Assembly: GCA_964428335.1 (NCBI GenBank)
Contig: CAYRXW010000001.1
Location: 62,001-126,000 of the forward strand
DNA length: 64,000 bases
Source: GW2011-AR15 sp964428335
GTDB taxonomy: Archaea; Nanobdellota; Nanobdellia; Woesearchaeales; GW2011-AR15
Direction of reading: 5' to 3'
The notes under the pieces were generated by a model, which saw nothing but the letters and a program-made list of their open reading frames with translations, was not told where the DNA came from and searched no databases. The translations under genes were made by a program, and so were the position numbers. This document shows, piece by piece, positions 25,141 to 33,689 of this stretch. Numbering within the stretch: position 1 is the first letter of the stretch; each line of letters begins with the position of its first letter.

Positions 25141-25851
25141 CTAAATGACAAGGCTTATTGTCCCATTTGCAAACAATATCAACAATACTCCAAGACCGAT
25201 TAGCAGTATTCCTGTGAAAAGTCTCATCCATCTTTTCTTGTCATCCTTCCAGTTCCTGATCTTGTCCGGGTTTGTTCCGAAGTAGACCATAAGCATTATC
25301 ACAATCAATGGAAGCACGAAGATGAAATTGTATACTACCAAAAGCCAGAATATTGACCAGGACATGCCAAGTTTTGCAAGGGCAGTTGTTATTGCGAGAT
25401 ATGGTCCACCAGTACAGGGAAGCTCGACAGCAGCGACAAAGATACCTAAAAATATGCTTCCGCCTGCTGTAAGGTTGTTCATCTTCTCCATTATTGTCTT
25501 TGCATGCTTCTTTGGTATCTGTAGAGATATCCATTTGCCATGCCAGAAGAAATCCTTAATCTCAATCAGCCCCATAAGTATTACGATTACCCCGACAAGC
25601 CACCCCAAATAAATGGAAATGCCAGGGAATTTCTGAATGATTGTTAGAAGGCCAAAACCTGCAGCAAGATACGTCAGGAAGACGGTTGAAATATAGATAA
25701 GCCCAATTTTAAGCATCTTATTCTTATCATGCGAAAGTTTCAGAAGAGTGGCAATCATTATCACTAAAACACCGATTGCACAGGGGTTTATCGAATCTAT
25801 TAAAGCTGTTGTTATGACTACTGGCCATGTCGGAAGGGTTATGTCTACCAT
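25141..25851 (-). CDS. CcdA/DsbD-type transmembrane electron carrier
   Basis: The 236-residue integral membrane protein has six or seven helices. The two redox cysteines of CcdA-type proteins lie in 'DSINPCAIGVLVI' and 'AAVELPCTGGPYLA'. CcdA/DsbD carry electrons from cytoplasmic thioredoxin across the membrane. It starts 2 nt after the thioredoxin-like lipoprotein gene in an operon with VKOR, so this operon can both oxidise and reduce exported cysteines. Confidence 0.87.
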   Translation of the reverse strand: MVDITLPTWPVVITTALIDSINPCAIGVLVIMIATLLKLSHDKNKMLKIGLIYISTVFLTYLAAGFGLLTIIQKFPGISIYLGWLVGVIVILMGLIEIKDFFWHGKWISLQIPKKHAKTIMEKMNNLTAGGSIFLGIFVAAVELPCTGGPYLAITTALAKLGMSWSIFWLLVVYNFIFVLPLIVIMLMVYFGTNPDKIRNWKDDKKRWMRLFTGILLIGLGVLLILFANGTISLVI

Positions 25852-25853
25852 TT

Positions 25854-26216
25854 TTATTCAGCACTCCAGGCACAGCCTGATTTTTCAGCTAATACTTCAA
25901 AACTGGGTTCTCCAACAACCCTTTCACCAGAAGCAAATTCCCATGTGTCATAATTCTCAATCTTTTTTTCTAAGCATAGCTCAGACTGCTCATTATCCCC
26001 TCTTGGATCGCATTCAACATATTTGATATACTGGAAAGATGGGCCGAAGTTTTTCTTTGACCTTGCACAGTGAGGGCACCAGAACGCGCCATACATTACG
26101 ACATCATTCTCAGAAAGGCATTTTGCCAGGGATTCTATCTTTTCCTGTGGCACCTTATTTGTAGAACATGCGCTCAATATCAAGACAAGAATTACAACAA
26201 GAGATAAGTATTTCAT
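25854..26216 (-). CDS. Thioredoxin-like lipoprotein (CPHC)
   Basis: I choose the ATG at 26216, which overlaps the VKOR stop as ATGA. The product has 120 residues. MKYLSLVVILVLILSAC ends in a lipobox (LSAC), so it is probably a lipid-anchored exported protein. The active site is 'MYGAFWCPHCARSKKNFGPSF', close to a thioredoxin CxxC, and the partner strand 'GEPSFEVLAE' holds the cis-Pro position. Two more cysteines follow ('VECDPRGDNEQSELC'). With VKOR it probably forms an oxidising pair. Confidence 0.85.
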   Translation of the reverse strand: MKYLSLVVILVLILSACSTNKVPQEKIESLAKCLSENDVVMYGAFWCPHCARSKKNFGPSFQYIKYVECDPRGDNEQSELCLEKKIENYDTWEFASGERVVGEPSFEVLAEKSGCAWSAE

Positions 26217-26719
26217 TTCATCTTCACCCATGTAAGTATAAACAGCGTTATCAGGACTATGTCAAGACCTAGGCAGAATATGCAGTAAGTCTTTAATATG
26301 AAGTGCTGGACCAAGAACAGGTAGAACCCGTAAAAGACGCCAAATAATGTTATTCCTTTTATCCAGTATTTAACCTGGTTCTTTTTTATGAACCAAAAGC
26401 CCATCTTCTCTTCCTTCATCCTGATTAGCAGGAACAGGAAGACTAATGTCAAAAATCCAAGGAACGCATTTGAGCTCATCAGGTCAAAAAAAGGATTGAT
26501 TCCAGCAATATCAATTATCGGCAGGTTCATGCCTAAATCAATTGTCAGAAGATATGAAAGCCCATCAATATTTGCGTAAGGGCTCTTGTTTACAATCCCG
26601 CAATCAAAATTGCTTCCAAATGTGCAGAACTTTGAAGCACTTGGAGTGAAATGTTCATACAACAAAAAGAGGGATATAAGCATCCCAATAACTAGCATTA
26701 CCTTTGCTGCTTTTTCCAT
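26213..26719 (-). CDS. Vitamin K epoxide reductase (VKOR)-family disulfide oxidase
   Basis: The 168-residue membrane protein has four or five helices. Loop cysteines lie in 'KFCTFGSNFDCGIVNKSPYANIDGL', including the conserved Ser after the second Cys. The active CxxC is 'KTYCIFCLGLDI' in the last helix pair. VKOR oxidises a thioredoxin-like partner and passes electrons to quinone. The next gene encodes such a partner. The 12-nt gap upstream separates it from a 20-residue CPFC peptide gene. Confidence 0.9.
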   Translation of the reverse strand: MEKAAKVMLVIGMLISLFLLYEHFTPSASKFCTFGSNFDCGIVNKSPYANIDGLSYLLTIDLGMNLPIIDIAGINPFFDLMSSNAFLGFLTLVFLFLLIRMKEEKMGFWFIKKNQVKYWIKGITLFGVFYGFYLFLVQHFILKTYCIFCLGLDIVLITLFILTWVKMK

Positions 26720-26731
26720 TTTTCCAGTAAA

Positions 26732-26794
26732 TTAACAGAAAGGGCAGCCTTCTTCTTCTTTATCTTTGCTTGGTTTTTTTTCTTTTGGTCCCAT
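26732..26794 (-). CDS. 20-residue peptide ending in CPFC
   Basis: An ATG-to-TAA frame of 21 codons encodes MGPKEKKPSKDKEEEGCPFC. It is highly charged, has no signal peptide and ends in a thioredoxin-like CxxC that is the last four residues. It lies 12 nt before VKOR in the same direction, within the same transcript. It could be a redox-active peptide, a metal-binding peptide or a translated leader. A CPxC ending is unlikely by chance next to disulfide genes, but translation is unproven. Confidence 0.55.
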   Translation of the reverse strand: MGPKEKKPSKDKEEEGCPFC

Positions 26795-26854
26795 TGTAAT
26801 TCAACCTCAATATTAATAGTCAATTATATTGCTATTTAAAGTTTTTGATAGAAT

Positions 26855-27136
26855 TTATTCTTTTTTAGGTATCCTTATTTCCAGAAACCCTGCAAAAAAT
26901 ATATGTTTCATGTTTTTGAAATCAAGATTATCATCTAAAACCACAGTTTTATCATAATATACAGAATCAATTTCTATCTTTTTTTCCTCGGTGTCTGTTT
27001 TCACAGTGGCAGTTGATGCAACCACATTTACTGAACCATTTTCAGTCTTGATAATTACGTCCTGTTCTCTCACTCCAGGCATCTCAAACACCAGGACATA
27101 GGAATCTTCTTTTTCATCAATATGGACGCCTTTCAT
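26855..27136 (-). CDS. HSP20/alpha-crystallin-like small protein
   Basis: The 93-residue protein matches the alpha-crystallin domain: an N-terminal strand pair 'DSYVLVFEMPGVREQDVIIKTENGSVNVVAS' and a C-terminal 'FFAGFLEIRIPKKE', the usual 'NGvL.i.iPK'. It lacks the flanking N- and C-terminal arms needed for large oligomers, so it may be a minimal chaperone or related fold. A TATA-like box (27158-27168) lies about 25 nt upstream. Confidence 0.82.
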   Translation of the reverse strand: MKGVHIDEKEDSYVLVFEMPGVREQDVIIKTENGSVNVVASTATVKTDTEEKKIEIDSVYYDKTVVLDDNLDFKNMKHIFFAGFLEIRIPKKE

Positions 27137-27255
27137 TATTATCCATTAAAACATAAAACTATTTAATAATATTTGGAAAAACATAAACTAAATTGAACAT
27201 ATATAAAAATATAATAATCTAGAATTTTTCAGGGATATTCCGTTCCAATGAAAAT

Positions 27256-27294
27256 ATTTATATATCTATAAAAACAAAATTAAATCTAAGGTGA
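27256..27294 (+). promoter_or_regulatory. Promoter and ribosome site of the flavoprotein gene
   Basis: TTTATATAT-rich sequence at 27256-27265 is about 40 nt before the ATG at 27302, and AAGGTGA (27288-27294) lies 7 nt before it. This gene is thus one of the leadered, Shine-Dalgarno type. Confidence 0.6.
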
Positions 27295-27301
27295 TTTTCA
27301 T

Positions 27302-28624
27302 ATGGCAGACTATAAACTTATTGTCATCGGCGGGGGAACTGGCGGGCTTAGGACAGCAATTGCAGCATCAAAAAAAACAAAAGTGCTGCTGATTGACCCA
27401 GGTATACTGGGAGGTACTTGCCTTAATACAGGATGCATACCGACAAAAGCAATGCTCCATTCCTCGCATCTTTATGAATTAAGAAAAAGCCTGAGCCAGT
27501 TTGGACTCAGCTCAAATTTCAGGATTGATTTTGCTAAACTTATGAAAAGGGTCAGGGCAATTGTAAAGGAAGGCCAGGATCATATCTATGCAGGACTTAA
27601 GAAAAACGAGAACCTGAAAATTGTAAAAGGCAAGGCAAGTTTTATCTCAAAAAATAAATTAATGGTAGGAAAAGACACATATTCTTTTGATAAGGCAATA
27701 ATTGCAACAGGAGCAAAGAATTTCATGCCTCAGATAAAAGGACTGGAAAAAACAGATTACCTGGATAATGCATCTGTGATGAAACTAACAAAACTCCCTA
27801 ACTCATTAGTGATGATTGGCGGAGGCTATATCTCGATGGAATTCGCGACTTTTTTTTCTGAACTTGGGACAAAAGTTACTGTGCTTGAGAAATTCCCTAT
27901 GGTTCTTGGAATGCTTGATGATGATACAAGGGAATTTTTGAAAACTTATATGGAAGAATCTGGCATTAAGATTGTGACTGATGCTGATATCAAGGAAATA
28001 AAAAACAACACAGTATATTATAATAAGGCAAAGATAAAAGCTGAAAAGATACTTGTTGCTGCAGGAAGGGTCCCTAATACAGATGGGATGGATCTGGAGA
28101 AAGCAGGGATAAATATTGGAAAGAAAGGAGAAGTCATTGTGAATGATTACCTTGAAACATCAAATAGAGACGTTTATGCAATAGGAGATGTGAATGGCAG
28201 GGCGATGTTTGCGCATGCAGCAAAAAGAGAGACCTTTGTTGTCCTTGATAATATTTTTGAGAAAAAGAACAGGGTGATGGATTTCAAGTATATGCCATGG
28301 GCAGTTTTCACGAATCCGCCAGTTTCTGGTGTCGGGATGAACGAAAAAAAAGCTGCTGAGATGAAAATAAACTACGGGATATTAAAAGCAAGCTTTGAAA
28401 ATGTCGGAAGGGCAAGGATATCAGAAGATATGAGAGGCCAGGCAAAGATAATCTTTGACAAGAAAAGCGACATCATATTAGGAGCAGAGATCATCGGGCC
28501 GAATGCTGATGATATAGTTCATGAGATAATAGCGCTGATGAACATGGGTGCAAAGGTACAGGACTTAAGGAAGATGATACATATCCATCCTACCTTTTCT
28601 GAGGTTATGGAGAATCTGAAATAA
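27302..28624 (+). CDS. Dihydrolipoamide dehydrogenase-like flavoprotein disulfide reductase
   Basis: The 440-residue enzyme of the pyridine nucleotide-disulfide oxidoreductase family has FAD motif 'VIGGGTGGLRTA', redox pair 'GGTCLNTGCIPTKAM', NAD motif 'MIGGGYISMEFA', 'YAIGDV' and the C-terminal 'HIHPTFSEVMENL', with the catalytic His-Glu. It could be a lipoamide, CoA-disulfide or mercuric-type reductase; no 2-oxo acid dehydrogenase genes are nearby. It lies downstream of the disulfide operon but is transcribed the other way. Confidence 0.88.
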   Translation: MADYKLIVIGGGTGGLRTAIAASKKTKVLLIDPGILGGTCLNTGCIPTKAMLHSSHLYELRKSLSQFGLSSNFRIDFAKLMKRVRAIVKEGQDHIYAGLKKNENLKIVKGKASFISKNKLMVGKDTYSFDKAIIATGAKNFMPQIKGLEKTDYLDNASVMKLTKLPNSLVMIGGGYISMEFATFFSELGTKVTVLEKFPMVLGMLDDDTREFLKTYMEESGIKIVTDADIKEIKNNTVYYNKAKIKAEKILVAAGRVPNTDGMDLEKAGINIGKKGEVIVNDYLETSNRDVYAIGDVNGRAMFAHAAKRETFVVLDNIFEKKNRVMDFKYMPWAVFTNPPVSGVGMNEKKAAEMKINYGILKASFENVGRARISEDMRGQAKIIFDKKSDIILGAEIIGPNADDIVHEIIALMNMGAKVQDLRKMIHIHPTFSEVMENLK

Positions 28625-28660
28625 CTTAAAACAGGAAATTTGCGAATAAAAGGTGAAACG

Positions 28661-29965
28661 ATGAAAAAAATAGTTTTATTGGTTTTTTCTTTATGGATGC
28701 TTTCAGGCTGCATGATGGACAGCGGCAAACTGCTGGATAAGATGATCGAATCGCATTCAGACATAAAAAGCTATGAATTTGAAATAAATGCAAATTTTGA
28801 CTATGACATGCTGATAGATGAAGAAAACACAGTTATGTCGATGGAAATGAAGACAGAAGGGAAAATGGATTATGACAATGAGAAGATGCAACTAAAAGGA
28901 AAAGTGACTACTGCAGCAGCAGGCATGGACACAAGCATGGTTGTTGAATCATATTATATAGAGGATTATGCATATACAAAAGTATTAGGGAAATGGACCA
29001 AATCCAAGCTTGAAGAAGGTATGTGGGAAATGAACGACCAGATGAAAGCAAATCTAGAGCAGATAAAAGAAAGCACGCTTGATGATGTTAAAAAGGAAAA
29101 AGCACTAGGGTTAAATTATTACGTTTTGTATTTTGAGCCAGACTTTTCTGAGCTTATGGAGAACCTTGGAGACCAAAAAGAAATGCTGACAGAGCTTCTT
29201 GGAGAAGATTATGAGAAAGCTTTCAAAAATGTAACAATGACTGCATGGGTAAATACAAAGACTTTCAAGATAGAAAGGATGGTCAATGAATTTATAATAG
29301 ATACAAGCGAAATCAGTGATGAAAAAATAAAAATGAAAGTGAGGACAGAGATAAAATACTCCAACTATAATTCAGAGATGGATATTGTTCTTCCAAAAGA
29401 TGCTGTAAATGCTAAGGAATATGACCCGAATGAAGCACTTGTCCAGGATTATTTTGGAGAAGATACATATGAGCCACCAAAGGCAGAAGCTAGAACTTTT
29501 GCAGATTGCGAGAAGCTTACAAGTTCTGACAAAGACTGGTGCTATGAGGATGTAGCTGTTGCAGAAAAAGATCCTTCACTATGCCTGAAAGTTTCTGATT
29601 ATTCTATATCTTTTTGCTTAACTTTAGTAGATGAAGAGAAAAAACTGCCATTAGATGAGCTTGAATCTGTCTGCGCATCTATCAGGGAAAGGTATACGCA
29701 GGAAAGCTGTTATTCCCAGCTGGCCATACATCGCCAGGAACCCAGCCTTTGTAAGCATATGATATACTCTCCGGATTTCTGCCTGAAAGAAAGCGATGAA
29801 GCAAGGAAAACTCCTATCTCCTTAATAGATGAGATCTGTGGAGCAGCAGAGGATGAATATGACAGGGAATTCTGCTATTATGAACTGGGTGTATACAGGT
29901 TATCTAAAGAGCTTTGCGAAAAAGCAGGAAGCCAAAAGGAATTATGTCTTGAAGACATAGCTTAA
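28661..29965 (+). CDS. Exported lipoprotein with LolA/LppX-like domain and Cys repeats
   Basis: The ATG at 28661 follows AGGTGA and starts a lipobox signal (MKKIVLLVFSLWMLSGC). Residues about 30-250 resemble DUF6612/LppX-like proteins, which hold lipids in a beta cup ('SYEFEINANFDYDM...MKTEGKMDYDNEKMQLKGKV'). The last 150 residues hold repeats of 'C....D.WCYEDVAVAEKDPSLC', seen three times with four Cys each. The anchored form outside the membrane is inference; the repeats probably form disulfide-bonded helices. Confidence 0.7.
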   Translation: MKKIVLLVFSLWMLSGCMMDSGKLLDKMIESHSDIKSYEFEINANFDYDMLIDEENTVMSMEMKTEGKMDYDNEKMQLKGKVTTAAAGMDTSMVVESYYIEDYAYTKVLGKWTKSKLEEGMWEMNDQMKANLEQIKESTLDDVKKEKALGLNYYVLYFEPDFSELMENLGDQKEMLTELLGEDYEKAFKNVTMTAWVNTKTFKIERMVNEFIIDTSEISDEKIKMKVRTEIKYSNYNSEMDIVLPKDAVNAKEYDPNEALVQDYFGEDTYEPPKAEARTFADCEKLTSSDKDWCYEDVAVAEKDPSLCLKVSDYSISFCLTLVDEEKKLPLDELESVCASIRERYTQESCYSQLAIHRQEPSLCKHMIYSPDFCLKESDEARKTPISLIDEICGAAEDEYDREFCYYELGVYRLSKELCEKAGSQKELCLEDIA

Positions 29966-30027
29966 TTTTTTTTATTTTCTACGTGTAAATTGCAACAATA
30001 TTCCTTTTTCTGCAACCTCACTAATAA

Positions 30028-30567
30028 TTACATTCTCTTTGATATATGATTTGAATAGGCCTGTTCCCTTATCCCTTTTTCAACAATCTCAATATATATG
30101 TTTTTTAAATCCATTAAATCACCTATTCCCGGGGTAAGGGTAACTGCTTCATATACTAAAAGATCTATTGCCTTATTCCATCCAAACTCATAACCTATTA
30201 TGGGTATGAGAGGTATTTTAGGTATGCTCTCTAAAAGTTCAGGAACAAGGATTATTTCAGTGGCTCCAATTGTCAGGCCTCCTGCTCCAATTTCACCAAC
30301 ACTTACAACTCTATCTATTGAATCAACAGCCATGGCATATTTTAGCAAGTGTTCATATGTTATAGGATTTCTTCCTATTTGTGGTTTCCAGCCAAAATAA
30401 GGCTTAACCCGTTGGCTTAATGTCTGCCTGTATGTTTCAGCTACCCCTTCAGCAGATATGCCATATTCCTCTGCAATTTTTTTTGACTGCTCCTGTATGT
30501 ATTCCTCATTGATAGGTCTAAATACAGGCAATATCCCTTCTAATCCATCTTGTAAGCTTGTTTTCAT
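30028..30567 (-). CDS. Unrecognised 179-residue protein
   Basis: No family is recognised. The N-terminal 75 residues look helical and charged. A hydrophobic middle (VGEIGAGGLTIGATEIILVPELLESIPKIPLIPIIGYEF) might be a buried core or a weak membrane segment. An AGGTGA ribosome site lies before the ATG, and TTATATAAA (30597-30608) gives a promoter. It is divergent from the Lrp-like regulator gene at 30674, which may control it. Confidence 0.6.
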   Translation of the reverse strand: MKTSLQDGLEGILPVFRPINEEYIQEQSKKIAEEYGISAEGVAETYRQTLSQRVKPYFGWKPQIGRNPITYEHLLKYAMAVDSIDRVVSVGEIGAGGLTIGATEIILVPELLESIPKIPLIPIIGYEFGWNKAIDLLVYEAVTLTPGIGDLMDLKNIYIEIVEKGIREQAYSNHISKRM

Positions 30568-30673
30568 TTTTGTTTCACCTAGATTAAGTTATATGCACTT
30601 TATATAAGAAATAAATCATCTAAATTTACGTAAAAACAAAAAATATATATATCTAAATTTTGTAAAAGCTATA

Positions 30674-31753
30674 ATGATTGAATTTATAGGAAGGATTGAC
30701 GAATCTCTTAGAATTAATTCTGCAAAACTGGACTTAAAAGATAAGCAAATAATCTCCATTCTTGCAGAAAACTCCAGAATGCCATTTACCCAGATGAAAA
30801 AATCAATCATGCTTTCAAGAGACAGCATAGATTACAGGGTAAAGAGGCTTAAGAAGAAAAATATACTCCTGAATTTTTTCCCGACAATCAACCTGAAAAA
30901 ATTCGGCTTTTTCACATTCCATACATTCCTTATTCTTGAAGAAAAAAATTCGGACAGGATAGCTGAATTTCTACTTTATTTGAAAAGCCTGCCTTATGTA
31001 AAGAACATAATTGAATACAGCGATATATGGGACCTGGAAATAGTATCGATAGCAAAGAATGTCTGGGATTATGACCAGAAGTTCAACCAGATAACAAGCA
31101 AATTCCCTGATCTTATACAGGAAAAAGAAAAAATACAGGTCATTAAAGGCTACAATTCAGTCCATCTCCCTTACCAATTCCTAAAAAATGCAAAATATAA
31201 TTCCAGAAAGGACATAGCAAGGAATGACAATAAAGAAGTTGATGAAACTGACATCAAGATTCTCCAGGGCCTTTGCACAGATGCAAGGCTGCCATATCAT
31301 GAAATTTCTGAAAAAGTCGGGTTGACAGCTGAAGCAGTCGGATATAGGGTAAATAGGATGGTTTCATCTAATGTGATAAGGCAGTTTACCTCTTTAATAA
31401 ACCTAAGCAGCCTAGGGTATCACTGGTTTACTCTAATGGTGCAGACAAAGACATTCAACAATGAATTGGATGCAAAAATGAAAAGGTTTGTCCTGACCCA
31501 TCCTTATATAATCAGGGCAGTTAAGACACTTGGTAGGTGGGACTTTATGTTTTATGTTGTTGCAGATAACCCAAAGCAATTTCATATAACTGTAAAAGAA
31601 GTCAAGAGGGAATTCTCAGACATAATAAAAAATTATGATACACTTTTGGCATATAAGGAGAATTATTTTTCACCTCTTCCTGCATATGTACTGGAATATT
31701 TTAGCGGGAAAGAAACATTATCAGAGCAATTCTATAAGGACATTGAAGATTAG
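30674..31753 (+). CDS. Double-module Lrp/AsnC-like transcription regulator
   Basis: The 359-residue protein carries two Lrp/AsnC-type halves. The first HTH is at about 18-65 ('DLKDKQIISILAENSRMPFTQMKKSIMLSRDSIDYRVKRLKKKNIL'), the second near 193-240 ('DETDIKILQGLCTDARLPYHEISEKVGLTAEAVGYRVNRM'). Each is followed by a beta-alpha-beta region that may bind ligand or mediate assembly. It resembles the protein at 59715. Its TATA box (30643-30650) lies 27 nt before the ATG. It may act on its divergent neighbour; regulated genes are unknown. Confidence 0.82.
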   Translation: MIEFIGRIDESLRINSAKLDLKDKQIISILAENSRMPFTQMKKSIMLSRDSIDYRVKRLKKKNILLNFFPTINLKKFGFFTFHTFLILEEKNSDRIAEFLLYLKSLPYVKNIIEYSDIWDLEIVSIAKNVWDYDQKFNQITSKFPDLIQEKEKIQVIKGYNSVHLPYQFLKNAKYNSRKDIARNDNKEVDETDIKILQGLCTDARLPYHEISEKVGLTAEAVGYRVNRMVSSNVIRQFTSLINLSSLGYHWFTLMVQTKTFNNELDAKMKRFVLTHPYIIRAVKTLGRWDFMFYVVADNPKQFHITVKEVKREFSDIIKNYDTLLAYKENYFSPLPAYVLEYFSGKETLSEQFYKDIED

Positions 31754-31800
31754 CTTATATGTTTACAAAGTGATTTAAAGAGATAAAAAAATCAGGAGCT

Positions 31801-32596
31801 ATGCACTTCAAAAAAGAGCAACTGACTATTTTCATAATCCTTGTAACTGAAGTATTAGGATTTTCACTCATACTTCCATTCCTGCCTCTTTATGCTAAGG
31901 ATATGGGAATGACACCATTCCAGATAGGTATCATACTTTCTTCTTATAGCGTATTCCAGTTTATAAGTGCCCCCATAATGGGAAACTTAAGCGACAAATA
32001 CGGAAGAAAGCCGCTTCTCATGCTTTCGCAGCTTTCAACATTTTTTGGCTTCATCATCCTTGGATTTGCCACAACACCTTTCCTAATTTTCCTTTTTTAT
32101 AGTTAGCCACATGATATTTACAAGCACATTTGCGCTTTATGGAGAAAGTCAATTAAGATTAAATGAAATGGAAATAGGCCTGTCCCTTGCATGGCTTGGT
32201 TTCAACAACATAATAATGAGGGGTGTTCTGCTATCAAAACTAATTGATTATTTTGGGGAATTGAAACTGATAAGGATAGGGATATTAGTCATGGCACTAA
32301 GCCTTTTATTCTCCTCATTCATAACCAGCAAGATTCTTTTCATAATCTGCATAACTTTTTTTGCATTCGGAAACAGCGCAACAAGGCCTGTCCTTATAGG
32401 GATGATATCAAAAAAAGTATCTTCAAAAGAGCAAGGGGCAGTTCTAGGAATCACTAATTCCCTGGCAAGCCTTGCGCAGATAATTGGTCCGCTTATTGGG
32501 GGTTACATGTTGACTGTATTTCCAGCATTCACTCTTCCTCTGGCATCAGCTACTACATTGTTTTTAGGAATGTATTTCAATTTAAGAAAAAAATAA
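31801..32596 (+). pseudogene. Decayed MFS transporter (internal deletion and frameshift)
   Basis: The first part (31801-32106, 101 codons) encodes helices 1-3 of a major facilitator, with the signature 'GNLSDKYGRKPLLMLSQL' between helices 2 and 3, and ends at a TAG. In a second frame, from about 32090 to 32596, the C-terminal half resumes ('FIVSHMIFTSTFALYGES...'), from about helix 7 to helix 12. Together they give about 262 codons against the usual 390, so helices 4-6 and the central loop are missing. A functional transporter is not expected. Confidence 0.8.
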
Positions 32597-32600
32597 TAAA

Positions 32601-33680
32601 TTACCTTGTAACATTAAAGCTTTCAACCTGCTCTTTTAGTTTCTTAGCTCTTTCGTCTGTTTCAAAATGCAGTCTCACTGGCTTAATAAGCTCGTTGATG
32701 TAAACAGCGCAAGTACCCTTCAGGTCCATCGGATGTATCTTCCCTTCTGAATATAGTGAACAAAGTTCATCATATCCTTTTATGGTCAGGTTTCCACCGA
32801 ACTTTTCAGGCCTTTTTATCTCGACCTTATCAAACTTCTCGAAAACAATATATCTATAATACTCCAAGATAGGGTTTTCCTTTATTTCCTTTTCAGGGCA
32901 CCAGGCTTTTCCAAGCTTTCTCTGTATGTCTTTTTCAGTATCTGTCATGAAGATTGCAGTATCAGGCTTTGATTTTGACATCTTTAGTTCAATTGCCCTG
33001 TCCTTTGTATCCTTCTCTTCAGATACCGGCTGCTGCAAACCCATCAGCATATGATGTGAAATGCTTATAGGTTTCTTATATCCTAGCTTTGGGAACACTT
33101 CCCTTGCAAGCATGTTCACTTTCCTCTGGTCCATGCCCAGCTGTGCTATATCTGCTTCAAGATGATGTATATCTGATGCTTGCATCAATGGATAAAGAAC
33201 CTGGGCTGCAGGATTTGATAATGATTCCTCACGGCCCATAATCTGCCCGCATCTTAAGACTCTTTGAATTGTTGAATTCATCGAAAGCTTCATCACAGTT
33301 TCCCAGTATTCAGGATGCTCTTTTATGAATTCAGATGTCCAGACAAATTCAACATGGTCCAGATCCATCCCGGATGCTTTCCATACTTCTATGAAATATT
33401 CTCCAACGACCCTGATTTTTTTCAGGTCTCCACCCATCTTGTTATTAAGAAAACCAAACCAGTCAGCGACCCACATCTTGAAATGCGCGCCTGCCTTTAT
33501 CATCTTGTTGACATTTATCGCTCTTAAAATACCCTGGGCAATGTGTATCTGCCCGCTTGGCTCAAAGCCGTCATAAGCTATAAAAGTCTTCTTTTTTGTG
33601 AGAAGCTCAATAAGTTCTTCCTCTGTAACAATCTCTTCTCCGACCTGTTTTATTAACTCTAAACGTTCTTTTACATCCAT
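32601..33680 (-). CDS. tyrS: Tyrosyl-tRNA synthetase
   Basis: The 359-residue class I synthetase is of archaeal/eukaryotic type. The HIGH-like motif is 'YDGFEPSGQIHIAQG' and KMSKS is intact in 'ELKMSKSKPDTAIF'. Tyr recognition residues lie around 'QVLYPLMQASDIHHLEADIAQLGMDQRK'. I choose the ATG at 33680: AGGTGA precedes it by 5 nt, while the in-frame GTG at 33689 lies inside that ribosome site. It is the last gene of the 13-gene aromatic operon, right after DUF554, so synthesis and use of tyrosine share a transcript. Confidence 0.95.
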   Translation of the reverse strand: MDVKERLELIKQVGEEIVTEEELIELLTKKKTFIAYDGFEPSGQIHIAQGILRAINVNKMIKAGAHFKMWVADWFGFLNNKMGGDLKKIRVVGEYFIEVWKASGMDLDHVEFVWTSEFIKEHPEYWETVMKLSMNSTIQRVLRCGQIMGREESLSNPAAQVLYPLMQASDIHHLEADIAQLGMDQRKVNMLAREVFPKLGYKKPISISHHMLMGLQQPVSEEKDTKDRAIELKMSKSKPDTAIFMTDTEKDIQRKLGKAWCPEKEIKENPILEYYRYIVFEKFDKVEIKRPEKFGGNLTIKGYDELCSLYSEGKIHPMDLKGTCAVYINELIKPVRLHFETDERAKKLKEQVESFNVTR

Positions 33681-33689
33681 TATTTTCAC

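Noticed and set aside
31801..32596. Two separate membrane proteins or programmed frameshifting
   Set aside because: The two parts together lack helices 4-6 and there is no slippery site at the junction; a deletion explains it better.
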